NCBI GenBank assembly: GCA_035707825.1
Contig: DASSTR010000018.1
Coordinates: 1-22,587 of the forward strand
DNA from: VRUE01 sp035707825
Lineage (GTDB): Bacteria; Actinomycetota; Thermoleophilia; Solirubrobacterales; 70-9
Length of the DNA: 22,587 nt
Direction: 5' to 3'
The translations under genes and the position numbers were made by a program. Under the pieces are notes generated by a model. The model did not search any database, was not told the origin of the DNA, and saw only the letters and a list, made by a program, of their open reading frames with translations. Positions 7,292 through 14,637 of this stretch are shown one piece after another. How positions within the stretch are numbered: position 1 is the first letter of the stretch; every line of letters begins with the position of its first letter.

Positions 7292-7789
7292 ATGATCGAG
7301 ACCCAGCGACTGCGGTTGCGCCGCATCGAACCCGGCGACGCGGAGGAGTTCGTCACCCTGCACGCCGATCCCGAGGTGACCGAGTTCGTCCGCCCGCTCG
7401 ATCGCGCGGCTGCCGAAGAGCGGCTTCGAAAAGACGAGGACGAATGGCGGCAGCGCGGCCACGGCATCTTCGCAATCACAGACCTTGGCACCGGCGCCTT
7501 TCTGGGCAGGACCGGTCCCAAATACTGGCCCCAGTTCGACGAGACAGAGGTCGGCTGGATCCTGAAGCGGAGCGCCTGGGGCCACGGCTACGCGACCGAG
7601 GCCGCCCGAGCCTGCATCGACTGGGCATTCGAGCATCTCGAGGTGCCCTACCTGACCTCGATGATCAACCCGGCCAACGTCCGCTCGGTCCACGTCGCCA
7701 AGCGCCTCGGGCTGAGCCCAACCCGCGACGACGTCCTGCTCGGCGACCCTGTGCAGGTCTACATGGCCGAGCGCCCGGCCCCGGACTGA
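7292..7789 (+). CDS. GNAT-family N-acetyltransferase (RimJ/RimL-like)
   Basis: This 165-residue protein belongs to the GNAT acetyltransferases that move an acetyl group from acetyl-CoA to an amine. The opening ETQRLRLRRIEPGDAEEF is typical of the RimJ/RimL branch (acetyltransferase_3). The acetyl-CoA pyrophosphate-binding segment is WGHGYATEAA (96-105), and INPANVRSVHVAKRLG (125-140) is the usual second half. The substrate cannot be told; members act on protein N-termini, antibiotics or small amines. The start is ATG 7292; the frame extends 11 codons upstream from a GTG at 7259 but without family similarity. The gene stands alone, between repeat-rich gaps, and its end is copied downstream. 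Confidence 0.85.
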   Translation: MIETQRLRLRRIEPGDAEEFVTLHADPEVTEFVRPLDRAAAEERLRKDEDEWRQRGHGIFAITDLGTGAFLGRTGPKYWPQFDETEVGWILKRSAWGHGYATEAARACIDWAFEHLEVPYLTSMINPANVRSVHVAKRLGLSPTRDDVLLGDPVQVYMAERPAPD

Positions 7790-7861
7790 GTGCCGACGAG
7801 GTCGTCCCGGACTGAGTGCCGACAGGCCCGGCCGAGCGACCCGCCCCGGACTGGACGCCGG
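7766..7861. repeat. Duplicated 3' end of the GNAT gene, two to three copies
   Basis: CCCGGACTGAGTGCCGAC occurs at 7780-7797 (containing the GNAT stop TGA, 7787-7789) and identically at 7806-7823. A third, degraded copy at about 7830-7861 resembles the longer stretch from 7766 onward (GGCCGAGCG, then CCCCGGACTG). This fills the gap to the convergent cfa gene. Confidence 0.82.
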
Positions 7862-9073
7862 CTAGGCCAGCGTGCAGCGGGCCTGGAAGATCGAGAGGAA
7901 GCCGGATTCGAAGCCGTTGCGGGCGGCGCGCAGGTAGAGGCGCCAAACGCGGACCCGTTCGGGGCCGGCTAGCCGGATCGCCTCGTCGAGGTTCTCGTCC
8001 AGCCGCCGCGCCCAGTGGCGCAGGGTTTCGGCATAGTCGGCGCCGTGCTCGGAGACGCCCCGGGTGACGAAGCCGGCCCGTTCAAGAGCGAGCAGCACGC
8101 GTGAGATGTGGATCGGTTCGCTGTCGGGGAAGACGTAGCGCTCGGAGAAGGCGCCGGCCTCGGGGTCGGTGTGGCGCAGGCGGGCGATGCCGTGGTTGAG
8201 CAGGCGCCCGCCCGGCTCGAGCAGTCCCGCCAGCGTGCGCGCGTAGACGTCGATCTGCTCCTCGCCGACGTGCTCGACCATGCCGATCGAGGCGATCGCG
8301 TCGAAGCGCTCGCCGCTGCCGGCCAGATCGCGGTAGTCCATGACCCGGACCTCGACCCGGTCGGCGACGCCTGCCTCCTCGGCCCGCTGCCGCGCCTTTT
8401 CGGCCTGCGGCGGCGAGAGGGTGATGCCGACGACGCTCGCTCCGTACCTGGTCGCCGCCCGCAGCGGGAACGCTCCCCAGCCGCAGCCGACGTCGAGCAC
8501 CCGGTCACCCTCCTTCAACGCCAGCTTGCGGGCGACGGTGTCGAGCTTCTCTTCCTGGGCCTCCTCGAGCGTTTTCGCGCCCTCCGCCCAGAAGGCGCAG
8601 CTGTAGGTCATCGACTCGTCGAGGAAGAGGGCGAAGAACTCGTTGGAGACGTCGTAGTGGTGGCGAACCGCTTCGGCGTCGCGCTCCTTGCTGTGGCGGC
8701 GGCCGCTCAGCACCAGCTCGGCTGCGGGCCGCCTCGGCGGCCGCTGGATGCCGGCGGCGCGCACCGCGCCGAGCAGCAGGTGGGCCATGTCGCCTTTGTC
8801 GAGCGACGGCGCCTGCCAGGTGTCGAGGACCTCGATCACGGCGTCCATGTCATCGACCTCGATATCGCCGCTGACGTAGGCGCGGCCGAGACCCAGCTGC
8901 CCGGGTGCGCGCAGCACATGGGCGGCGGCCCGCGGCGAGCGGACGTGGAACGTCGGCCCGTCCCCGTCGGTCGCCGGCAGCCGCGCTCCGTCCCAGAACT
9001 CGACCGTGAACGGACGCTTCGGAATCCGCGTTTCGATCTCGCGGCGAAGCGGTGCTGTGCTCGCGAAAGGCAT
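7862..9073 (-). CDS. cfa: Cyclopropane-fatty-acyl-phospholipid synthase family
   Basis: Members use S-adenosylmethionine to add a methylene or methyl group across the double bond of membrane phospholipid acyl chains. From ATG 9073 the protein has 403 residues. It has an N-terminal lipid-binding part with GLGRAYVSGDIEVDD, the family hallmark RHHYDVSNEFFALFLD followed by MTYSCAFW, and the SAM-binding VLDVGCGWG with GITLS after it. A GTG at 9130 would give 422 residues, but ATG 9073 has a TAAGGT hexamer 10 bases upstream and a more usual beginning. The divergent neighbour is a desaturase, which makes the double bonds this enzyme would modify. The result could be a cyclopropane or a mid-chain methyl branch; sequence alone does not decide. 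Confidence 0.9.
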   Translation of the reverse strand: MPFASTAPLRREIETRIPKRPFTVEFWDGARLPATDGDGPTFHVRSPRAAAHVLRAPGQLGLGRAYVSGDIEVDDMDAVIEVLDTWQAPSLDKGDMAHLLLGAVRAAGIQRPPRRPAAELVLSGRRHSKERDAEAVRHHYDVSNEFFALFLDESMTYSCAFWAEGAKTLEEAQEEKLDTVARKLALKEGDRVLDVGCGWGAFPLRAATRYGASVVGITLSPPQAEKARQRAEEAGVADRVEVRVMDYRDLAGSGERFDAIASIGMVEHVGEEQIDVYARTLAGLLEPGGRLLNHGIARLRHTDPEAGAFSERYVFPDSEPIHISRVLLALERAGFVTRGVSEHGADYAETLRHWARRLDENLDEAIRLAGPERVRVWRLYLRAARNGFESGFLSIFQARCTLA

Positions 9074-9083
9074 CGGTTGGCCG

Positions 9084-9089
9084 ACCTTA
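9084..9089 (-). promoter_or_regulatory. Candidate -10 element of cfa
   Basis: On the minus strand TAAGGT lies 10 bases before the ATG at 9073. It faces away from the desaturase promoter about 90 bases off, so the two genes share a short divergent control region. Confidence 0.35.
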
Positions 9090-9172
9090 CCCCAATTGCT
9101 TCGTGGCGAAGCCGGGTCTTCGCCGGCCACGGAGCAAGGCCCTATTGGCCGCGAAGCCAGGACGCGCGTGCG

Positions 9173-9178
9173 TATGAT
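9173..9178 (+). promoter_or_regulatory. Candidate -10 element of the desaturase gene
   Basis: TATGAT is a near-consensus -10 box ending 9 bases before ATG 9188, leaving almost no leader. No well-spaced -35 box is seen. Confidence 0.5.
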
Positions 9179-9187
9179 CGCCTTTCA

Positions 9188-10117
9188 ATGGAACGATCAG
9201 GACCACTGCCCACCGACATCCAGCCGGTCGCCAACGAGACGCGCGATCGCATCATCACCGGCCTCGTTACGTTGGTCCCATTTGTGGCGATCGGGATCGC
9301 CGGTTGGCAGGTCTGGGACCAGGCGCTGCACTGGCGCGACATCTTTCTCTTCCTCGGCATGTACTTCTTCACCGGCCTGGGGATCACGGTCGGCTTCCAC
9401 CGCCTCTTCACCCACCGCAGCTTCAAGACGTACGCCTGGATGCGCGGAGTGTTCGGCATTCTCGGCTCGGCGGCGATCGAGGGGCCGGTGATCTCCTGGG
9501 TCGCCGATCACCGCAAGCACCACACCTTCTCCGACGAAGAGGGTGACCCCCACAGCCCCCACGTCGACCATGGTGGCGGCATCCGCGGGGCGATGCGCGG
9601 CCTCTTCCACGCCCACATGGGCTGGCTCTTCATCCACACCCAGCGGGGGAACAAGGAACGCTTCGCGCCCGACCTGATCGCCGACCCGGTGGTCTCCTGG
9701 GTCGACCGCACCTTCCTGCTCTGGGCGATCCTCGGCCTCTTCATCCCCTTCGCCCTGGGCTGGGTGATCGGGGGCACCTTCGCCGCCGCCCTCACCGGCC
9801 TGCTCTGGGGCGGCCTGGTCAGGGTCTTCGTCCTTCACCACTTCACTTACAGCATCAACTCGCTCTGCCACGTCTTCGGCCGCCGCGACTTCGAGACCAC
9901 CGACGAGTCGCGCAACCTGGCCCTGATCGCGCTGCCAACCCTCGGCGAGGCCTGGCACAACAACCACCACGCCTTCCCGACCTCCGCCGTGCACGGCCTC
10001 GGCCGCTGGCAGGTCGACGTGTCGGCCGGGGTGATCCGCCTGCTCGAGCGGACCGGCCTGGCCTGGGACGTGGTGCGCCCGTCGCCCGAACGCCTCGCCG
10101 CCAAGGCCGCGACCTAG
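9188..10117 (+). CDS. Membrane acyl-CoA/acyl-lipid delta-9-type fatty acid desaturase
   Basis: This 309-residue integral membrane protein puts a cis double bond into a fatty acyl chain using a di-iron centre, oxygen and an electron donor. The three histidine boxes of the stearoyl-CoA desaturase-like family are intact: HRLFTH (71-76), HRKHH (108-112) and HNNHH (257-261). Hydrophobic helices flank them (about 25-45, 50-70, 173-195 and 196-215). The frame is open far upstream, but only as the shadow of cfa. ATG 9188 follows a strong -10 box and gives a normal N-terminus. It is divergent from cfa, suggesting joint control of membrane fluidity. A GC-rich hairpin begins at its stop codon. Confidence 0.92.
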   Translation: MERSGPLPTDIQPVANETRDRIITGLVTLVPFVAIGIAGWQVWDQALHWRDIFLFLGMYFFTGLGITVGFHRLFTHRSFKTYAWMRGVFGILGSAAIEGPVISWVADHRKHHTFSDEEGDPHSPHVDHGGGIRGAMRGLFHAHMGWLFIHTQRGNKERFAPDLIADPVVSWVDRTFLLWAILGLFIPFALGWVIGGTFAAALTGLLWGGLVRVFVLHHFTYSINSLCHVFGRRDFETTDESRNLALIALPTLGEAWHNNHHAFPTSAVHGLGRWQVDVSAGVIRLLERTGLAWDVVRPSPERLAAKAAT

Positions 10118-10134
10118 CGCCGGCAACCCGGCGC
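10117..10134. terminator. Hairpin between convergent genes, probable bidirectional terminator
   Basis: GCGCCGG (10117-10123) and CCGGCGC (10128-10134) are perfect complements around a CAAC loop. It starts at the desaturase stop and ends 9 bases before the stop of the convergent membrane-protein gene. No T-tract is present. Confidence 0.55.
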
Positions 10135-10143
10135 CGCCACTTC

Positions 10144-12767
10144 TTAGGGCGCCTGGTCGCTTTCGTACCAGTCGATCCAGCCGTCGCAGGCGGCGCCGAG
10201 GGCGACGATGCGATGCGGCCGGGCGGGGACGGCGACGAGCTCGCCAACGTAGGCCTTGCCGTCATAGCTGCTGAGGCGCTGCAGGGTGCTCGGCTCGGCG
10301 GCGCTGATCGTGAAGCGATGCGGGGAGCCGTCGCTGACGATTTCCCCCGCCGGCCAGAACTGGCCGTCGTTGGCGAGGCTGATCGTGTTCGGGCGCTGCC
10401 CGTCCAGAGCGGCCTTCAGATCGGTGTGCAGGCCGGGCGCGCTGAGCGTCAGCTCGAAGGGGGAGAAGTACTGCAGCGAGAGGCGCCAGCGCCCCGCCGG
10501 CAGGGCGAGGGTCTGCGAGGCGCTCTCACCGGTGCCGAGCACGCTGTCGGGCAGCCAGTCCGCTTTGCGGCCGATCTGGGGGGTGGGGAAGAGGGAGGCC
10601 CGGCCCGGGTTCGCGGTGAGGATGCGGATCTCCGGCGAGGCGCAGCCGGCGAGCGCCCCCGCCTCGGTGCCCTCGAGCAGCACGTGGCGGTCGCGGGGCG
10701 TCGGGCCCGTGCGCTTCCAGAGGATGTAGGAGGGGTGGCGTCGACGCGGCGGAAGTTGGCCGGGGCTTCGCTGTTCCAGGCGGCGCGGCTGGTGATCACG
10801 TAGGAGACGCGGTTCAGCGTCCCGCGTGAGAAGGAGTCGAAGTCGATCGGGCTGTAGGCGTTGCCGGTATCGAAGGGCTTCTCCGGGTTCTGCAGCACTT
10901 CGAGGTCGGGGAACTCGACCAGCGGCACGTGGGTATCGGCACCCCGCAGCCCATAGGCGGCGTAGCGGTCCTGGCCCGCATAGAGGACCGGCTGTCCCTG
11001 CACGATCGGCAGGAAGGCCTGCAGCTCGGCGCCGTGACCTCCGGGGCCCACGGGCGCGTCGCGCAGGGCGAGGAAGCTCGAGTAGACGGCTCCGCCGACG
11101 AAGGCGACCGCGAGAACCGTCCAGGCGAGCCGGGTCAACGGTTCCCAGGGACTGCCGTTGGCGGTGGCGTCCTCCTCGCCGCTCGAGCCGAGCGGGGCCG
11201 CCGGGGCCTTCCCACCGTCATCGGCTCGCGAGCGGCCCCACAGCGGGAATTCCCTCAGCAGCGGCCGGACGGCGACCAGCATCGTCAGCGGCGCCGCGAT
11301 CATCAGCGCCTTGGCCTGCGAGTAGTCGCCGCTGGTGGGCAGGGAGATCAGATAGAGAGCCGCGCAGGCGCCCAGCGCGATCGGCACGGCGAGGTCGCGG
11401 CGGCGGCACCACCAGTAGACGCCGAGGAGCACCGCCAGCCCGGCGATCGCGCCGGCGAGGCCGCTCAGTTGCGCCCCGCCCGCGGCGTTGAGCCGGTAGT
11501 TGGCGGCCGGCCAGATCCCCAGCGCCTCCACCGGCGAGACCGGCCCGTAGGTGTTGCTGCCGGCGACTTTGTTGAAGGTGTGCACGAAGCCGAAGGGCCC
11601 GACCAGGGTGAACAGCAGCCCGATCCCCACCAGCGCCGCGATCGCAATCAGGGTCGTCGGGCGCAGCAGCAGCCGCAGCAGCGCCCGCGGCGCCAGCGCC
11701 CGCCGCACCGGCGGCAGGGTGAGGCTCCAGAGACCGGCGATCGCGACCGGCCAGGCGACGCCGGCGAAGCTGTAGGAGAAGAAGATGCCGCCGACCAGGG
11801 CGAGGAAGGGAAGGACGAATTGCCCGCGCGCGATCCAGATGCCCCCGCGCCCGAAGCGAGATCCACTTGTGCCCTCCGACGTTGATGGGCCGTTTTCGTG
11901 CCTTATCGGCACGTTTGCGGCCCATCGACCTCCGGGCCCGCGCAAACCAAGTTCGAGCTCACGCAAACCGATCGCAAAAGTCAGGACAAACAGCGCCTCG
12001 GCGGTCTCCTTGAACGCCGCTTGGGCGAAGTAGGAGGCGGCGAGGTAGGGGACGGCGACCAGGACGGCGGCGAGGCCCCTGCGCACCGGCCCCAGGTCAC
12101 CCAGCGCACCGAGGGCGGTGAGCCCGGTGAGGATGCCGATCGCGAAGATCTCGCCGATGAAGGCCTGGCCGAGGTTGAGTCCCGGCACCGCGGCGACGGC
12201 GACGGCGAGCCCATGCGGGCCAAGCGGGTAGCCGGCGTCGGGGACCGGGCCGAAGCCGCTGCGCAGCCACTCGGCCCAGGCCAGGTGCAGGCCGAGATCG
12301 TTGTTGAAGCCGACGCCCAGCAGGCCCCAGCGCCCGCTGATCGCGAAGGGAATCGAGAGGACGAGGGCGACTACCAGCGCCACCGGCAGGCCGGCGCGCA
12401 GCATGCCGCCGGCCCTCTTGGCCGCCCTGTCGTCGGCCCCAGCCGCCCCATCGTCGGCCGCAGGCGTCCCCTCAACGACGCCGGGTCCTTCGTCGTCGGC
12501 CCCCTCCGCTCCATCCACGGCCCCCCTCGACGGCCACCGCCAGACAACCGCCGCCGCGACGATGAGCAGGAGGACGAGGCCCAAGGTGGCTGACGTCCCA
12601 TGGCCGGGCGCCCGGGCCAGGGCGCCGGTCACGGTGAGGATGGCGGCGAAACCGACCGCCGGCTCGATCCAGGAGCGTTCGGTTCGGCCCGCGACAGCGA
12701 GCACCGCGCGCCCGACGAGCAGCGATGCGAGACAGATCAGGGCCGCCGAGGCGTAGGTCCCGAGCAT
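10144..12767 (-). CDS. Large polytopic membrane protein of unknown function, frameshifted near its C-terminus
   Basis: The gene starts at ATG 12767 and encodes many hydrophobic helices (about a dozen, first at residues 4-26), like a GT-C type glycosyltransferase or polysaccharide-related membrane protein. That comparison rests on shape only. The first frame is sensible to about residue 677 (…FRRVDATP) and then turns into Arg/Ala-rich nonsense. At the same place another frame continues as SYILWKRTGPTPRDRHVLLE and ends at TAA 10144-10146 with a soluble domain. The total length, 2624 bases, becomes a multiple of three with one added base, giving 874 residues. Two Asp/Gly/Ala-rich insertions (about 12410-12540 and 11160-11225) and a palindrome read in frame (11881-11929) are unusual. 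I do not recognise a catalytic motif. Confidence 0.75.
10729..10737 (-). other. Site of one-base frameshift in the membrane-protein gene
   Basis: The change of frame falls within GGAGGGGTG on the + strand. One missing G (C on the coding strand) in the run at 10732-10735 restores a single 874-codon frame. A short homopolymer is a common place for both sequencing error and real slippage. Confidence 0.7.
11881..11929. repeat. Palindromic element, copy 2, inside the membrane-protein coding frame
   Basis: Arms 11881-11902 and 11907-11929 start GTTGATGGGCCG and end CGGCCCATCGAC. They pair along 22 positions except for a central 4-base internal loop and one wobble. The element matches copy 1 at 5103-5151 in either orientation at most positions. 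On the minus strand it is translated without a stop as RWAANVPIRHENGPST, about residues 280-295 of the membrane protein. Confidence 0.85.
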
Positions 12768-12776
12768 GAGGCCGAG

Positions 12777-12782
12777 AAACTA
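12777..12782 (-). promoter_or_regulatory. Candidate -10 element of the membrane-protein gene
   Basis: On the minus strand TAGTTT lies 9 bases before ATG 12767. It falls in the 36-base gap after the MBL-fold gene, so the membrane-protein gene may have its own promoter as well as read-through. Confidence 0.3.
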
Positions 12783-12803
12783 CCGGCTCCGAAGCCGTCT
12801 CAA

Positions 12804-13514
12804 CTAGAAGCGTGTGGCGGCGAGCTCCAGCGTCTCGCGCAGGTTCTCCCCGCGCAGGGGCTCGGCATGTCCCGCGCAGACGACCGCCGGTTCCAGCGCC
12901 GCCAGCTTGCGCACCGACTCCTTCGCCTGCTCGAGGTCGTGGTCCCAAGCCGGGTGTGGGACGCTCGCCTCTCCCGGCGGCAGCGCCTTCAGCCGTCCCG
13001 AGTCGATCAGATAGACGACGTCGCTGACCAGCGCCACGCGGTCGCTCTCACGCCAGAGCCCGATCAGGCCGGGCGCGTGGCCGGGGAAGTGGATGACGCG
13101 GAAGCCCGCCACTTCGTCGCCCTCGGAGAGAGTGCCGTCGATCTTCACCGCGCCCCCGTCCCAGCGACGCAGCAGCAGGGGATAGATCCAGCGCACCGGG
13201 GCCACGGGTAGGAGCGAGAGGTCCCAGTAGGGTCGCCGGTAGGCATCGCTTTCGGCGGCCTCGACCTCGGCCGGGTGGCAGAAGACGGGGACGCCCATGT
13301 AGGGGGCGCTTCCCCGGTGGTCGGCGTCGACGTGAGCCAGCACCACCTGCTTCAACCCGCCCAGCTCCTCGGCGGCCCGCTTTGCCGCCTTGGTCATCCC
13401 CTTGCTGCCGGCCTCGAACTGGACCACACCGTCCCCGTCCTCGAGGAAATAGATGTTGAGCCCACCTTTGAGGTCGCCGCGCAGCAGCCAGACCCCGTCG
13501 GCCACCTTCTCCAT
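12804..13514 (-). CDS. Metallo-beta-lactamase-fold hydrolase
   Basis: This 236-residue cytosolic protein has the MBL fold used by glyoxalase II-like and related metal-dependent hydrolases. The metal motif reads H61-V-D63-A-D65-H66, followed by RG. The usual form is HxHxDH, so the second histidine is replaced by Asp. The other ligands look intact: His146 in FPGHAPG, Asp165 in LVSDVVY and His216 in CAGHAEPL. The start ATG 13514 gives a typical MBL opening (VADGVWLLRG) and has a TAGGCT hexamer 7 bases upstream. The membrane-protein gene follows on the same strand 36 bases on, so they may be co-transcribed. The substrate is unknown. Confidence 0.85.
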   Translation of the reverse strand: MEKVADGVWLLRGDLKGGLNIYFLEDGDGVVQFEAGSKGMTKAAKRAAEELGGLKQVVLAHVDADHRGSAPYMGVPVFCHPAEVEAAESDAYRRPYWDLSLLPVAPVRWIYPLLLRRWDGGAVKIDGTLSEGDEVAGFRVIHFPGHAPGLIGLWRESDRVALVSDVVYLIDSGRLKALPPGEASVPHPAWDHDLEQAKESVRKLAALEPAVVCAGHAEPLRGENLRETLELAATRF

Positions 13515-13521
13515 GCCGGCC

Positions 13522-13527
13522 AGCCTA
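13522..13527 (-). promoter_or_regulatory. Candidate -10 element of the MBL-fold gene
   Basis: On the minus strand TAGGCT ends 7 bases before the start codon at 13514. The divergent TAGCCT at 13538-13543 lies only 10 bases away, so the two leaderless promoters nearly touch. Confidence 0.4.
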
Positions 13528-13537
13528 CTCCCGCCGA

Positions 13538-13543
13538 TAGCCT
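13538..13543 (+). promoter_or_regulatory. Candidate -10 element of the 51-residue membrane-protein gene
   Basis: TAGCCT ends 6 bases before ATG 13550, without a ribosome binding site between. Confidence 0.35.
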
Positions 13544-13549
13544 GGGTAA

Positions 13550-13705
13550 ATGCCGTCGCTGTGGAAATTCGGGATGGTGGTGCTGATCGTCTGCCTGGTC
13601 GCCTCGATGGTGATCGCGGTGATCCGCCTGACGACCACGCCGACCGAGATCCTCGGGGACGGCTTTCGCAATCTTCCCGCCCGCCATAGCCAGGACGGGC
13701 GTTAG
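13550..13705 (+). CDS. Small single-pass membrane protein (51 residues)
   Basis: An ATG frame of 51 codons ends at TAG 13703-13705. It starts MPSLWKFG, then a hydrophobic helix of about residues 8-26 (MVVLIVCLVASMVIAVI), then a polar tail TTTPTEILGDGFRNL. The amino-acid balance, one clean membrane helix and codon use with G or C in most third positions suggest a real gene rather than chance. It lies between the divergent MBL-fold gene and uspA, 37 bases before the latter. I do not recognise the family. It is not in the frame of any neighbouring gene. Confidence 0.55.
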   Translation: MPSLWKFGMVVLIVCLVASMVIAVIRLTTTPTEILGDGFRNLPARHSQDGR

Positions 13706-13708
13706 TAT
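13703..13708 (+). promoter_or_regulatory. Candidate -10 element of uspA
   Basis: TAGTAT, overlapping the stop of the small membrane-protein gene, is a fair -10 box about 34 bases before the uspA start. This leaves a short leader carrying a ribosome binding site, unlike the leaderless genes around it. Confidence 0.35.
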
Positions 13709-13742
13709 CAGCGCGTTCAGCGACCGAGCAGAGGAGACGGGC

Positions 13743-14186
13743 TTGTTCACTCGCATCGTGGTGGGAACCGATGGCTCAGAGACCGCCGGCCAGGCTGTTG
13801 GCCAGGCCGCCGAGCTGGCCAAGTTGTCGGGCGCCAAACTCGACATCGTCAGCGCCTACGAGCCGGTTTCGAGCAAACGGACGGGTGGGGAGCAGCTCGA
13901 TGCCCCAGCTGACGTCCAGTACCAGATCGGTCCCCGCGAGGACGTCAATCTCGTCCTCGAGAGCGCCGCGGCCGCGGCCAAGAGCGAGGGCCTCGAGGTG
14001 CAGACCCATGCCGTCGCCGCCGACCCGGCGGAGGCGATCATCAGCGTCGCGGAGGAAACCGACGCCGACCTGATCGTGGTCGGCAACAAAGGCATGAGCG
14101 GCGCGCGCCGCTTCCTGCTCGGTAGCGTGCCGAACAAAGTGTCACACCACGCTCCCTGCAGCGTGATCATCGTCCGCACGACTTAG
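13743..14186 (+). CDS. Universal stress protein, UspA family
   Basis: A single-domain universal stress protein of 147 residues, cytosolic and normally dimeric, with roles in survival under starvation or oxygen stress. It begins FTRIVVGTDGSETA with the ATP-contacting Asp10. It contains the nucleotide-binding pattern G-x2-G-x9-G-S: Gly124, Gly127, Gly137 and Ser138 in GNKGMSGARRFLLGSV. ATP binding is therefore likely. The start is TTG 13743, six bases after a good ribosome binding site (AGAGGAG, about 13730-13736). No ATG is available nearby. The convergent acs gene lies beyond a 430-base gap full of repeats. Confidence 0.93.
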   Translation: MFTRIVVGTDGSETAGQAVGQAAELAKLSGAKLDIVSAYEPVSSKRTGGEQLDAPADVQYQIGPREDVNLVLESAAAAAKSEGLEVQTHAVAADPAEAIISVAEETDADLIVVGNKGMSGARRFLLGSVPNKVSHHAPCSVIIVRTT

Positions 14187-14279
14187 CCCGCCGCCTGGCG
14201 TCCCCGCGGGTAAGCGCTGTGTGCCCGGCCCGCGCGTCCCTAGCGGGGGACCAGCGCCGCATCCCCGTTCGCACGAGCC

Positions 14280-14340
14280 GTGGGCAGATTCGAGCTGTGG
14301 GCAGATTCGACTCGGATCTGTGAGGGACTCCGTCGAATCC
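14280..14340. repeat. Direct and inverted repeats in the uspA-acs gap
   Basis: GTGGGCAGATTCGA occurs at 14280-14293 and 14297-14310. The second copy leads into AGATTCGACTCGGA (14303-14316), which is complementary, with one extra base, to TCCGTCGAATCC (14329-14340). Together they can form a hairpin of about 12 pairs. Confidence 0.6.
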
Positions 14341-14386
14341 ACGCGACTTGGGCCGACTGCTACTCAAATCGTCCTGCCCGGGACCG

Positions 14387-14435
14387 ATCGAGTTTGCAGC
14401 AGTGTCCGGTATGCGGACACTGCTGCAAACTCGAT
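14387..14435. terminator. Perfect 22-bp inverted repeat between convergent uspA and acs
   Basis: Arms 14387-14408 and 14414-14435 (beginning ATCGAGTTTGCAGCAGTG) are exact complements around the 5-base loop GTATG. It lies about 200 bases after uspA and 180 bases after acs. It could stop transcription from both sides. The perfect 22-bp stem without a T-tract also fits a mobile palindromic repeat. The surrounding gap 14187-14615 holds no supported gene. Confidence 0.6.
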
Positions 14436-14490
14436 TCCTGGGCGGGCGGCCTCGCGCTCAATTCAGGCGGCAGCCTGGATCAACCGGATT

Positions 14491-14637
14491 GCCCTCGCTG
14501 TCCCAGGTAGCCCTCGCTGTCCCGGATAGCCCCGTCCCAGATAGCTCTCGCTGTCCCAGGTAGCTCTCGCTGTCCCGTCAGGACTCGCTGGCGCGCCTAG
14601 CCCTTACTGGCGCGCCTAGTCCTCGCTGTCGCGCTCG
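14491..14637. repeat. 19-bp minisatellite growing out of the acs 3' end
   Basis: Eight imperfect units start at 14491, 14510, 14529, 14544, 14563, 14581, 14600 and 14619. Their lengths are 19, 19, 15, 19, 18, 19, 19 and 19. The rightmost unit is the last codons of acs; the next holds its stop (CTA on this strand, 14616-14618). The core is CTCGCTGTCCC or CTCGCTGGCGC. Units farther from the gene agree better with one another than with the gene. Confidence 0.88.

Noticed and set aside
8108..9187. A 360-codon extension of the desaturase frame upstream of ATG 9188
   Set aside because: It lies antisense to cfa and reads as Arg/Ala/Val-rich filler; the desaturase family begins near 9188 and a -10 box lies just before.
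14491..14637. The repeat series as a CRISPR array
   Set aside because: Units are 19 bp, directly adjoining and imperfect, with no unique spacers and no cas genes.
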